Assembly: GCA_003246035.1 (NCBI GenBank)
Contig: QKBP01000051.1
Span: forward strand, 1 to 23,372
Source of the DNA: Desulfuromonadaceae bacterium
GTDB lineage: Bacteria; Desulfobacterota; Desulfuromonadia; Desulfuromonadales; SZUA-401
DNA length: 23,372 bases
Direction: 5' to 3'
Shown here: positions 6,229 to 14,433 of the stretch, one piece after another
How positions within the stretch are numbered: the first letter of the stretch is position 1
Layout of the letters: every line of letters starts with the position of its first letter
Translations under genes and position numbers: made by a program
The notes under the pieces: generated by a model
Told to the model about the DNA's origin: nothing
Databases searched by the model: none
What the model saw: only the letters and a program-made list of their open reading frames with translations

Positions 6229-7574
6229 AAACTCTCGTTGTCCATGGAGTCAAGCCGGTCGATTCGTTCATCGATCCGGATCGGCGAAAAAAGTGGAGCC
6301 TGATGGAGAAGCTGTTTCTCGGCCTGACGCCGGGTCAGTATTTGAACCAGGCGTTTCGTAACAAGTTCAACTGGGTGCTCGGTTTGATCCTCGCGATCGG
6401 CATCCCCCTGATCATCTACCGGTTCCTGTTCGGTCTGGGGTCCGTCACCCACAGTTCCAACGATTACCCCTGGGGGCTGTTCCTAGGTTTCGGGCTGTTC
6501 TGCATGGTCCCGCTCTCTGCTTCCGGGTTTATGCTCGGGACGACCGTAGAGATTTTCGGACGCCACGACTTTGCACCGATCGAGCGTCTGGCCATGCTCA
6601 ACGGTCTTCTCGGGTATTTCTTTGCGGTGATCTACCTGATGGTCGATCTCGGCCAGCCGTGGCGTCTCCCCTATCCGATGGTGGTCTCCTTCGGCCCAGC
6701 CGCCGTGCTCTTCCTGGTCGGCTGGCATGTCGCGACCTACCTGTCGGTGCAGGTCGCAGAAGTGTCAGTCTCGTTTTTCGAGTGGATGAATTGGCCGAAC
6801 GGCAAGGCGTTCATCCGTCGCATCACCATCGGATTGACGGTAGCCGGGATCATTCTCTCCACTCTCCACCAGGGAGCACTGGGTGCGCTGTTTACCTACG
6901 CGCCCGGGAAGGTCCATCCGCTCTGGTATTCGGCCTCCTTTCAATGGGTTCACTTCTTCTGCTCCTCGATCCCTGGCGGGCTGTGCATGGTCATCGCCGT
7001 GAGCACGATCGTGCGCAAGACCATGGCCTGGCGATGCGACGAGCGTTTTCTGGTGAATCTCGATCGCATCACCATCGCCCTTGCCAAGGGGGCGAGCATG
7101 GCCCTGGTTACCTACCTGGTGATCAAGCTGATCGGCGTGGCCCATGATAACGAATGGGCCTACCTGGCGACCGGCTGGGGGAAATGGTTTCTGTTCGAAC
7201 TCGGCGCCGGGGTCATACTCCCCCTGGTGCTGCTGATGAGCGCTGTCCGTCACGGCAATGTCGCCATGGCACGGGGCGGAGCGTTTATGGTCATCTTCGG
7301 AGTGGTGCTCAACCGCTTGAACACGTCCCTAATTACCTTCAACTGGAATCTCTATCAGGAGATACCCCACTGGCGCGAAGTGCTGATATCTCTGACGATT
7401 TTCGCCCTCTACATTATCGTCTACCGGGGGATTCTCTATCGTCTGCCGATCCTGTACAGCTGGAAAACGGTCCCGGAAACGGCCCCGGAGTCGGTGCCGG
7501 AAACCGAGAGGGTCTTCTCCCCGGGGCGTCGCTCCGAGCCTTCGCCGTCAGCGATGTACCGTAGCAGGGATTGA
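6225..7574 (+). CDS. HybB/NrfD-type quinone-interacting membrane protein
   Basis: 449 aa with about ten hydrophobic segments. HybB-like signatures include RFLFGLGSV, a YPWGLFLGF segment, and LSTLHQGALGALF followed by KVHPLWYS, which parallels LPTMHQSSMGSL...KVHPLWQS in E. coli HybB (recalled, not aligned by software). The family exchanges electrons between membrane quinones and a partner Fe-S protein, often with proton translocation. The gene is coupled by a 4-bp ATGA overlap to the Fe-S protein gene. It is longer than HybB (about 390 aa), with a C-terminal tail containing a PETAPESVPET repeat. A hairpin lies just after the stop. Likely role: menaquinone oxidoreductase core. Confidence 0.93.
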   Translation: MKTLVVHGVKPVDSFIDPDRRKKWSLMEKLFLGLTPGQYLNQAFRNKFNWVLGLILAIGIPLIIYRFLFGLGSVTHSSNDYPWGLFLGFGLFCMVPLSASGFMLGTTVEIFGRHDFAPIERLAMLNGLLGYFFAVIYLMVDLGQPWRLPYPMVVSFGPAAVLFLVGWHVATYLSVQVAEVSVSFFEWMNWPNGKAFIRRITIGLTVAGIILSTLHQGALGALFTYAPGKVHPLWYSASFQWVHFFCSSIPGGLCMVIAVSTIVRKTMAWRCDERFLVNLDRITIALAKGASMALVTYLVIKLIGVAHDNEWAYLATGWGKWFLFELGAGVILPLVLLMSAVRHGNVAMARGGAFMVIFGVVLNRLNTSLITFNWNLYQEIPHWREVLISLTIFALYIIVYRGILYRLPILYSWKTVPETAPESVPETERVFSPGRRSEPSPSAMYRSRD

Positions 7575-7580
7575 TGTTGT

Positions 7581-7610
7581 CGCGGCGGACCGGGGACCCG
7601 GTCCGCCGCG
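7581..7610 (+). terminator. Perfect 13-bp GC hairpin within the operon
   Basis: CGCGGCGGACCGG (7581-7593) and CCGGTCCGCCGCG (7598-7610) pair perfectly around GGAC and are followed only by TTCTTG. It begins 6 bp after the HybB-type stop codon. The weak T tract suggests partial termination or protection of the upstream mRNA 3' end rather than a full stop. Confidence 0.65.
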
Positions 7611-7664
7611 TTCTTGAAGGGCGCTGAAATGGGCAAAACGTCTCTAAAGCCGCAGGAGCCGACG

Positions 7665-8480
7665 ATGAAGAAACTATGCTACCGGGCGATTGTCCCTGTC
7701 TCGATTGCCGTGACCGGATTCGTCATTGTCTGCTGTATCTTGCTCTACAGTCAGATTCAGAAGGACATGGTGCGCTTTTCCATTGAGCATGCCGCCCACC
7801 TGGCCGACACCATCGTCAAGTCGACCCGTTACGCCATGCTCAGCGATGACAGGGAAATGCTGCGCAACATGGTGGTGAACATCGGCGAACAGCAGGAGGT
7901 TGAGCATGTCCGGATCTTCAACAAGAAGGGCCTGATCATGTTCTCCGAGAACCCCGAGGAGCTGCAGAAATTTGTCGACAAGCAGTCGGCCGGGTGTGTC
8001 GAGTGCCATGCCGGGCAGGAACCCATGGCGGCGCTCGGCACCATGGAACAGGCGCGTGAATTTCTCGGCCGCAACGGCGAGCGCATGCTGGGGATTACCG
8101 CCCCGATTTACAACGAACCCTCGTGCAATACCCAGGCATGTCATCTTCCGCTACGGCAGCAACGTATTCTTGGAACCCTCGATATCGGCTTGTCACAGGA
8201 CCGCCTGCAGGACAGCCTGGGGCTGCTGCGGACCCGTCTGACCATCTTCAGCGGCATGGTCCTGCTGCTGACGGTCGGCGGCGTCTCGGCGCTGCTACGA
8301 CGCAGCATCTTTATGCCGCTTTGCGATCTGGCCGACTTTACCGAGCGGGCAATTCATGATACTTCACATGGAGAAGCGCCAACCTTGAGCCGCGAACTAT
8401 CCCAGATTTCCCGGAACATCGGCGTGCTGGTACGTCAACGAAATGCGGCTCGAGATGGCCGGGGCCCGGGGTCCCACTAA
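7665..8480 (+). CDS. Kinase-less paralogue of the heme sensor (TM-heme domain-TM-HAMP)
   Basis: 271 aa from the ATG at 7665, with CAGGAG 6 nt upstream; weaker in-frame starts exist at 7629 and 7614 (TTG). TM1 is about 10-28, the periplasmic domain about 29-188, TM2 about 191-212, then a HAMP-like stretch to about 256 and a short basic end. Heme motifs CVECH (C111, C114, H115) and CX4CH (C154, C159, H160) match those of the kinase at 127-1695. Paired segments such as VRIFNKKG / IRLFNKRG and IYNEPSCNTQACH / IYNQPACFTSACH show common ancestry. No HisKA, ATPase, GGDEF or MCP domain follows, and the gap to the next gene is too short to hide one. It could titrate, hetero-dimerise with, or feed redox information to the kinase. 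Confidence 0.88.
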   Translation: MKKLCYRAIVPVSIAVTGFVIVCCILLYSQIQKDMVRFSIEHAAHLADTIVKSTRYAMLSDDREMLRNMVVNIGEQQEVEHVRIFNKKGLIMFSENPEELQKFVDKQSAGCVECHAGQEPMAALGTMEQAREFLGRNGERMLGITAPIYNEPSCNTQACHLPLRQQRILGTLDIGLSQDRLQDSLGLLRTRLTIFSGMVLLLTVGGVSALLRRSIFMPLCDLADFTERAIHDTSHGEAPTLSRELSQISRNIGVLVRQRNAARDGRGPGSH

Positions 8481-8550
8481 GCACCACGTCCATGATTCTC
8501 GCCCGCTGACGGTTGCTGGACCTCGTCAGTCTGGGTGAACAGGAGTCATG

Positions 8551-9063
8551 ATGGTCAACAGGTCTACCCAGCCTGCTGTCACGCCGCAACTTTGCTCCCG
8601 TGATGACCACCTGGCACGGATCCGTGCGCTCCAGAGGGTTTCGGGACGTGGCCTGTGGCTTGTCGTCTCCTTTCTGTTGGTCAGCCTCTTTGCCTACGCT
8701 GCGGCCGGGAAGGACTCGGTGTTTGGCGCTCAGGTCCGTCGACTCTTCGGGGCACCGCCAGAACCGCACTGGATTAGCGCCGCGCTGTTCGTGTACATCT
8801 TTTCGGCCATCATCCTGACGCTGGGGCGCATGATGGAGGGAACGTTGACCGGGAAGGGCTGGTCCCATATCGCCTATCTGGCCGCTTTCTATGCCTTTTA
8901 CCTGACCACGGGAACCCTTGAAGAGAACTTCTGGGCGGTCTTTGCCACAGGCATCACCGTGCTGAGCCTCGAAGGGTACCGCTTCTGGACCATCTGTTCA
9001 GAGAAGATTCGTGAGAGCCAGGAAGAAATCGAGAGACTCGACCGCTGGGCGGGTTTTTCCTAG
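8551..9063 (+). CDS. Four-TM membrane protein of unknown function
   Basis: 170 aa from the ATG at 8551, where AGGAG (8541-8545) is 5 nt upstream; the overlapping ATG at 8548 is possible but too close. After a polar N-terminus (about 1-32) come hydrophobic segments near 35-54, 76-96, 106-125 and 128-148, then a charged, probably helical C-terminus rich in Glu and Arg. There are no Cys or His motifs for cofactors. It is the last gene of the run that starts at the sigma-54 promoter, and its TAG overlaps the stop of the convergent outer-membrane gene in a shared CTAG. I recognise no family. Confidence 0.8.
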   Translation: MVNRSTQPAVTPQLCSRDDHLARIRALQRVSGRGLWLVVSFLLVSLFAYAAAGKDSVFGAQVRRLFGAPPEPHWISAALFVYIFSAIILTLGRMMEGTLTGKGWSHIAYLAAFYAFYLTTGTLEENFWAVFATGITVLSLEGYRFWTICSEKIRESQEEIERLDRWAGFS

Positions 9064-10259
9064 AAATACCAGCGCAGATAGAGCGCCGCGCTGTCACCGA
9101 ACAGGCCGAATTCACTCCGTGGGACGACAATGCCCGGGGCTGGCGTCAGCGGGGCCTTCCCCCGGTTGAGGGTGTGTGAGATTTCGAGGGCGAGATTGTC
9201 ACTTAACGAAAGGGAGACCTGCGGTCGGACCAGATAGGAATCGTCGTCAAGGTTCCAGATGCCGAGGGCCGAAACGGTCATCAACGGGTGGAGCTCGTAG
9301 GAGGGGGCGACCAGCAGGTAGTTCTGCCCGAGCAGACTGGTCAGACCTTCACGAACCGGAGCGCTGGCGGCGACCGCCTGGTAACGCTCAGGAGCTTCTC
9401 CGCCGGCGCCGTTGTGAAGGTATTCGACGAGCAGTACGAGATCGTTGGCGAAACGATACCATAGCTCCACCGCCCCCACAGGAAAGTCGTCGTAAAGGTC
9501 GCCGGAGATTTCACCCACCCGCTTCCCCTCGTACCAGGTTAGTTCTCCCTTGATCCCCAGTCCCCCCAGGTAGCTTGCCAGCCCAACTCCTCCCATGGTC
9601 CGATCCCGCAAATCACCTGCGAGCAGTTGCAGGTCGACCCCGCGTCGGTTGAAGCTGCCGGTAGCGAGATAGCTGTTCAGATCGGCCGTATCTTCCAGGA
9701 CGGCCACGGCGCCGAACAGGTCGCCGGCGTCGTTCGCAAGATCGAGACGCAGTGCGTCGACCCCGGGGCGGTACTCGGTGTCGATTGCGTCGGGCGGGAA
9801 GGGGGCGATCACGTCGAGCGGGGAGAACATGACGATGTTGCCGAAGCCGAAGGGCTGACGGCCGGCTGCCCAGCGCAATGGACCGAGGCTGCCGTGCAGG
9901 TAAAGACGGTCGACCTGCAACCGGGTCGACCAGAGGTCATCCTCGCGCCAGGTTTTACTCATGTCGATGCGGGTGTTGGATGCATCGGAACTCAGCGGGA
10001 CGATGCCGTTCGGGCTGCTGTAGAGCCACTGGTTCTCGAGCGCGAACTCGACATCGGCATACTCTGCAAGCTCCTGACGTGCCTCGAGTCTCAACGTCGA
10101 AGATGAAAGTTTCAGCCCCTGATCTAGAAGGGGCGCGGAAGCAATCACCTGGCTGAGCTGGCGGAGCGATCCGCTGATCTCGGGGGTTGCCTCGCTTCGG
10201 CTGACGAAGAGACATAAAACGAAAATCGGTGCGGTGATCAGCAGGAGAGCCCGTTTCAT
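9060..10259 (-). CDS. Outer-membrane beta-barrel protein of the TetR/UbiB/ABC operon
   Basis: 399 aa. A signal peptide (about 1-24, ending RSEA) is followed by alternating amphipathic strands rich in aromatic and Gly residues, and the C-terminus ends LRWYF, a typical outer-membrane terminal strand with final Phe. The segment GRQPFGFGNIVMFSPLDV resembles motifs of large porin-like barrels. The ATG overlaps the ABC ATPase stop (ATGA), so it is translationally coupled and the last gene of the operon. It may be the outer-membrane end of the transport route. A specific substrate cannot be read from the sequence. Confidence 0.85.
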   Translation of the reverse strand: MKRALLLITAPIFVLCLFVSRSEATPEISGSLRQLSQVIASAPLLDQGLKLSSSTLRLEARQELAEYADVEFALENQWLYSSPNGIVPLSSDASNTRIDMSKTWREDDLWSTRLQVDRLYLHGSLGPLRWAAGRQPFGFGNIVMFSPLDVIAPFPPDAIDTEYRPGVDALRLDLANDAGDLFGAVAVLEDTADLNSYLATGSFNRRGVDLQLLAGDLRDRTMGGVGLASYLGGLGIKGELTWYEGKRVGEISGDLYDDFPVGAVELWYRFANDLVLLVEYLHNGAGGEAPERYQAVAASAPVREGLTSLLGQNYLLVAPSYELHPLMTVSALGIWNLDDDSYLVRPQVSLSLSDNLALEISHTLNRGKAPLTPAPGIVVPRSEFGLFGDSAALYLRWYF

Positions 10260-10945
10260 GCTGCAGCGTCCGAATCGTTCTGGAGACGGCCGTCGTGGAG
10301 CTCGACAACTCGCCGGGCACAGTCGATTACCTGCGGATCGTGGGAACTGAAGACGAAGGTCACCCCTTTCTCCTGGTTGAGGTGGCGCATCAGATCGAGC
10401 AGCCCCTGGCTGGTACGCGAGTCGAGGTTGGCGGTCGGTTCGTCGGCCAGGATGACGGCCGGTTCCGAGGCGAGGGAGCGGGCCACGGCGACCCGCTGCT
10501 GCTGCCCCCCCGAGAGGTCCATGGGGCGGCGGTCTTCAAGCCCGGCGATACCGAGCTCCTCGAACAATCCTGAAATGCGGCGGCGCCGGCTCGCCTTGTC
10601 GACCCCGAGCAGCATCAGGGGGAACTCGGCATTCTCGGCGGCGGTCAGAACCGGGATCAGATTGTAGGACTGGAAAATAAAACCGATATTGCGCAGACGG
10701 AAATCGGAGAGGTCCCGCTCCCGGGCCGCGACCAGGTCGATCCCGCAGACCGTGACACGGCCGCTGCTCGGCCTGTCGAGGGCGCCGATCAGGTTGAGGA
10801 CCGTGGTCTTGCCGCTCCCTGAGGGCCCGGCCAGCACGGTGAATTCGCCTTCATTGATCACCAGATCCAGCTGCCGGACAGCGTGGACCTGCTGGTTTCC
10901 CAACGGGTAGATCTTGTCGACGCCGCTCAGTTCTATCAGGGCCAT
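10256..10945 (-). CDS. LolD/MacB-type ABC transporter ATPase
   Basis: 229 aa from the ATG at 10945, chosen because TCAGGAGAAG precedes it; the longer frame to 10984 overlaps the upstream permease. Walker A is GPSGSGKTT (40-48), the Q loop FQSYNL (91-96, Q92), the signature LSGGQQQ (144-150), Walker B ILADEP (165-170) with the following D-loop NLD, and the switch His is H202 (SSHD). The family powers FtsX-type permeases that move substrates out of the inner membrane (LolCDE, MacB) without a transport channel of the usual kind. The gene lies 19 bp downstream of one permease and overlaps the barrel gene. Confidence 0.95.
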   Translation of the reverse strand: MALIELSGVDKIYPLGNQQVHAVRQLDLVINEGEFTVLAGPSGSGKTTVLNLIGALDRPSSGRVTVCGIDLVAARERDLSDFRLRNIGFIFQSYNLIPVLTAAENAEFPLMLLGVDKASRRRRISGLFEELGIAGLEDRRPMDLSGGQQQRVAVARSLASEPAVILADEPTANLDSRTSQGLLDLMRHLNQEKGVTFVFSSHDPQVIDCARRVVELHDGRLQNDSDAAA

Positions 10946-10964
10946 CAGTTCTTCTCCTGAAAGG

Positions 10965-12197
10965 TTAGTGGTAGCGCATGGCACGGGCTGGGGAGATTCG
11001 CCCGGCCTTGCGTGCCGGATAGAGGGCCGCGATGATCGAGAGGCCGAAGACGTAGATGGCCATGCGCATCATCCAGGGGATGTCCCAGGCGGCGCGCATG
11101 ATCGGGTCGAACACCACGCCGCCGAAATCGACGGAGTCCGAGATGAAGTTGCGCAGGTCGAGTCCGTGGGCGACCAGGTACCAGGTCAGCAGGCTGCCGC
11201 ACAGGGTGCCGATCAGCATACCGCAGACACCGAGTACCAGCGATTCGCACAGCAGCATGCGTCGCAGCCGCATCGGCGTGGCGCCGAGGGCGAGGATCAC
11301 ACCGAACTCGGGGATACGCTCCATCACCGACATCAGCAAGGTGTTGATCACCCCGATGGTGACGATCATCACGATCACCAGGAAGATGAATTTCTGTGAC
11401 GCATAGTCGAGGCGGATGGCGTCGGCCAGGTTGGCCATCGATTCCTCCCAGCCGACCAGCCGCAGCCGGGGACGCTCGACGAGCAGCCGGTTCATCGCTT
11501 CGACGACCCGGGCTTCATCCTCCCGGTCCTTGAGGATGAGGGCCAGCTCGTGGATCTCCCCGGGGGCGCCGGCCATCTGAGCTGCCCGCTCCCGGCCGAC
11601 CATCACCAGTGAGCGGTCGACCTCCTTGATGCCGGTATCGAAGACACCGCGCACCCGGAACAGTTCGCTGGAGAGCTCCCCGTCCTTTCCCTGCACGGTG
11701 ACAACGAACTTTCCGCCCGGGCGGATCTGCAGCTCTTCGAGCAGCCGCCTGCCGATGAGGGCGTCCCGCCCGTCGAGGCTGCGGATCATCTGGTCGTCCG
11801 GCAAATCCTTCAGATAGGGATTGATCCTCCGTTCATCCTCCGGTGCGATCCCGGTGAGCAGGATGCCGCGGCTCTCGCGGCTCGACTGGGCGAGGCCGGG
11901 GAGGTAGACGCGGGGGAGGGCGGCATCGACCCCCGGCAGTTCGCCGGCACGACGGGCCAGAAGGTCGAGCGGGTAGGTCAGGGACTCGTCGCGGCTGCTG
12001 ACGTAGTCGCCTCGGTAGACCGCCAGGTGGCCGCTGCCGATACGGACCCCGCTGTCGATCATGCTCGCATAGACCCCGAAGGCGAGGTTGTGGGCCCCCT
12101 GCATGAGGGTGATCGAGAAAGCGATCGCGACCAGGGTGATGATGGTGCGACGGCGGTTGCGCCAGAGGTTTTTCCAGGCCAGTAGAAGATCGTCCAT
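10965..12197 (-). CDS. FtsX/LolCE-type permease 1
   Basis: 410 aa. The N-terminal WKNLWRNRRR motif leads into TM1 (about 17-40), followed by a large periplasmic domain (about 45-265) and three C-terminal TM segments. The conserved loop EFGVILALGATPMRLRRM after TM2 is typical of FtsX-like permeases. GGAGGAATAGACC before the ATG gives a good ribosome site, and the gene starts 3 bp after the stop of the sister permease. With the ATPase it would form a heterodimeric MacB/LolCDE-like exporter. It is distantly related to the adjacent permease, consistent with tandem duplication. Confidence 0.93.
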   Translation of the reverse strand: MDDLLLAWKNLWRNRRRTIITLVAIAFSITLMQGAHNLAFGVYASMIDSGVRIGSGHLAVYRGDYVSSRDESLTYPLDLLARRAGELPGVDAALPRVYLPGLAQSSRESRGILLTGIAPEDERRINPYLKDLPDDQMIRSLDGRDALIGRRLLEELQIRPGGKFVVTVQGKDGELSSELFRVRGVFDTGIKEVDRSLVMVGRERAAQMAGAPGEIHELALILKDREDEARVVEAMNRLLVERPRLRLVGWEESMANLADAIRLDYASQKFIFLVIVMIVTIGVINTLLMSVMERIPEFGVILALGATPMRLRRMLLCESLVLGVCGMLIGTLCGSLLTWYLVAHGLDLRNFISDSVDFGGVVFDPIMRAAWDIPWMMRMAIYVFGLSIIAALYPARKAGRISPARAMRYH

Positions 12198-12200
12198 GGT

Positions 12201-13424
12201 CTATTCCTCCCGCAGCGCTTCGACAGGGCGCAGCTTGGCGGCCCGATTGGCCGGCAAAAATCCGGCCAGCAGGCAGACGGCCAGCAGCATGACGGACGGG
12301 ATGGTGAAGTTGTCGAGAACCAGCACGGCGTGCAGGCGCGGCAGGATGGTGCCGCCGGCGTAGGAGATCGGGGAGATCGCTCCGGAGAGATCGACGCCGA
12401 CGTGACGCATGAACAAAGTCATCAAGAGGGCCAGCACCACGCCGACGGACAGCGCGATCATCCCCATGAACAGTGACTCGGTCAGGACCAGCAGACGGAT
12501 TCGCCACGGGCGCACGCCGAGCGCCATGAGCACGCCGAACTCCCGCGTGCGCTCGAGCACCGACATGAAGAAGGTGTTGAGGATGCCGAGCCCGGTGGCC
12601 AGGTAGAGAATGGTGACCATGATCATGCGGCTGACGCCGTAGGCGGCGATCGCCTCGCGCATCTGGGGGAGCAGGTCGCCCCAGTCGAGAATTTCGTAGC
12701 CGTGATCGATCTTCGCGGTGAGTCGGTCGGCGGTTTGCGCCGCCTGTAGCGGTTCTCCGACGCGCAGGGCGATCTCGTGGTCGACCGCGGGGAGCGCGAG
12801 CAGTCTGCGCAGCCATCCGATCTGCACCAGCACCAGGCCGTTGTCGTGGCGCGGGTCACCGGTGGTGAAGATCCCCCGCACCTGCAGCAGGTCGTTGCCG
12901 ATCGACCCGTCGGCGGCCTGGGTCAGGATAATCAGCTCTCCGCCGATGGTGACGCCCAGCTTCTGCGCGAGGCCGCTGCCGATCAGCGCGCCGTCTTCCG
13001 GTCCTTCGAGGAGGGACTCTCCGGCAGTCAGGTGGTCGAAGAGGGTCGTGACGTGCTGTTCGCGGCGCGGCTCGACCCCGAGCAGTTCGGCCGGCTGACT
13101 GTCGACGGCGTGGGAGACCAGCCCGAAGCTGCGCACCCGCGGGGCCACGGCTACGATTTGGGGGTCGGTTTCGAGTGAGGTCAGCAGCGCCTCGTCGGCG
13201 GGGAAGTTCGTGTACAGGTCGCGATCCTCCTGGTACCCCTCTGCGGAGATCACGATATGACCGTAGTACTGTTCCGTGGCCGAGGCGAGCATGTCGGCGA
13301 ACATCCCCGAGAACACCCCCAGGCAGAGGATCAGCAGAGACGAGGAGACCACCATCGCTGACAGGGTCAGCAGCGAACGTCGCCGATTGCGCCACAGGTT
13401 GCGCAGGGCCAGGGTGATCAGCAT
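12201..13424 (-). CDS. FtsX/LolCE-type permease 2
   Basis: 407 aa. ALRNLWRNRRRSLLTLS opens TM1, followed by a periplasmic domain (about 45-260) and C-terminal TM segments with the EFGVLMALGVRPWRIR loop. The C-terminus AAKLRPVEALREE is typical of the family. The start is 1 nt after the LolA-like gene's stop, with its ribosome site (CAGGAGCG) inside the end of that gene, so the two are coupled. It pairs with the permease at 10965-12197. A LolC/LolE-like job is likely, but these are not the housekeeping lolCE genes by context, since they come with an ABC1 kinase, a barrel and a TetR repressor. Confidence 0.93.
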   Translation of the reverse strand: MLITLALRNLWRNRRRSLLTLSAMVVSSSLLILCLGVFSGMFADMLASATEQYYGHIVISAEGYQEDRDLYTNFPADEALLTSLETDPQIVAVAPRVRSFGLVSHAVDSQPAELLGVEPRREQHVTTLFDHLTAGESLLEGPEDGALIGSGLAQKLGVTIGGELIILTQAADGSIGNDLLQVRGIFTTGDPRHDNGLVLVQIGWLRRLLALPAVDHEIALRVGEPLQAAQTADRLTAKIDHGYEILDWGDLLPQMREAIAAYGVSRMIMVTILYLATGLGILNTFFMSVLERTREFGVLMALGVRPWRIRLLVLTESLFMGMIALSVGVVLALLMTLFMRHVGVDLSGAISPISYAGGTILPRLHAVLVLDNFTIPSVMLLAVCLLAGFLPANRAAKLRPVEALREE

Positions 13425-13425
13425 G

Positions 13426-14160
13426 TCAACGCTCCTGGAGGTTCGCCTGGGAGAAGAAAGAGGCCTGCATCGGGACGTCGAAGGCGATGTCGTGGTAGGT
13501 GATGACTGTCCTCTCCTCCGGCTTGTCGAGCGGTACGATGGTCATGCGCAGCGGCAGGGTGCGTGTGCCGACCGTGGTGACCTGGTCGAAGGTCATGGTG
13601 CGCACCTTCTCTTTTTCCTCGTCGTAGTAGTCGACCAGCAGCGGCACGCGGCGCGCCTTCTCGACCGTGTAGACGATCCGACCCCAGACCACGGCGGCTT
13701 CCGGGCGAGGGATGCAGTCGATCTTCCAGACGTTGTCATCCTCTTCGAGGAGTTCGAATGTGTAGTCCTCGTCGATCTTGGCCGCCTTGACCAGGTCGTT
13801 GTTGGTGATATGGCTCCCCATCCAGGCCCCTCCCATCATCGAGGGCGGTACCTTGATGGTGCGGTCGATCTTGGGGAGGTAGTTCCAGACCTCCTTGTCG
13901 ACCTTGAGCGTCGCCACCCCCTTCTCCTTGGCCGGCGCCAGGATGCGGATCAGGAAATGGTCCCGCCCGAGCGACCAGGCCTTCATCGTCAGGGACCGTT
14001 GCCAGTGTTCGGTGCGGACCTCCATTTCCATGGTGGCGATCGACGAACGTCCGGTGTGCTGGTCCTCGATCTCGCGGATCAGCTCGCGCATGTCGAGGGC
14101 CAGGGCAGGGGTTATCATCAGCACCAAAAGCGGCAGACTGATCAGCAAGCGAAGGGACAT
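13426..14160 (-). CDS. LolA-like outer-membrane lipoprotein-sorting family protein
   Basis: 244 aa. A signal peptide (about 1-21, ending PALA) is followed by a LolA/LppX-like half-barrel sequence. Segments such as VWNYLPKIDRTIKVPP, MMGGAWMGSHITNNDLV and the closing strands fit the family annotated as outer membrane lipoprotein-sorting protein (PF17131 by memory). Such proteins bind an acyl chain or lipid in the periplasm. The ribosome site is GAGGAGT, 7 nt before the ATG. Placed immediately 5' of two FtsX permeases, it likely receives cargo from them. Cargo unknown. Confidence 0.88.
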   Translation of the reverse strand: MSLRLLISLPLLVLMITPALALDMRELIREIEDQHTGRSSIATMEMEVRTEHWQRSLTMKAWSLGRDHFLIRILAPAKEKGVATLKVDKEVWNYLPKIDRTIKVPPSMMGGAWMGSHITNNDLVKAAKIDEDYTFELLEEDDNVWKIDCIPRPEAAVVWGRIVYTVEKARRVPLLVDYYDEEKEKVRTMTFDQVTTVGTRTLPLRMTIVPLDKPEERTVITYHDIAFDVPMQASFFSQANLQER

Positions 14161-14235
14161 GGCAGACTCCTCATGGTAACGGTCGTGTAGGTCGCTTCAA
14201 GCGCAGGCCTGTTTGGCGGCAAGCGTTCGCGGTTA

Positions 14236-14421
14236 CTACTCGCTCTCGTGCAGCACCAGGACGCCGAGGCTGATGGCCGCGGTGAAGGTCGCCAGGCTGG
14301 CCCAGCGGGGCATCAGCGCATCCGCGACAGTGATGTCGAGGTACAGGATGATCCGCAGCAGGTGCAGGATGGCGACGACAAACAACAGGGCGATCACCGT
14401 TTTCGTGGCAGGTTTGTGCAT
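14236..14421 (-). CDS. 61-aa two-TM protein
   Basis: A small protein with two hydrophobic stretches (about 8-27 and 39-56) separated by LDITVADALMPRWAS. The ribosome site GAGGAGG lies 5 nt before the ATG, and it starts 12 bp after the ABC1-kinase stop, so it belongs to the same operon. The first helix contains LHLLRIILYLDI. I know no family with certainty. Its position between a UbiB-like kinase and lipid-trafficking genes suggests a membrane partner of one of them. Confidence 0.75.
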   Translation of the reverse strand: MHKPATKTVIALLFVVAILHLLRIILYLDITVADALMPRWASLATFTAAISLGVLVLHESE

Positions 14422-14433
14422 GGCGTCCTCCTC

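Noticed and set aside
8481..8550. Kinase domain lost by frameshift after the heme sensor at 7665-8480
   Set aside because: Only 67-70 bp separate it from the next gene, and none of the frames there shows HisKA or ATPase motifs.
11833..12816. 327-codon minus-strand frame spanning the two permease genes
   Set aside because: It is a frame-shifted reading of the FtsX genes, very rich in Arg, Pro and Ala, with no family match that I can see.
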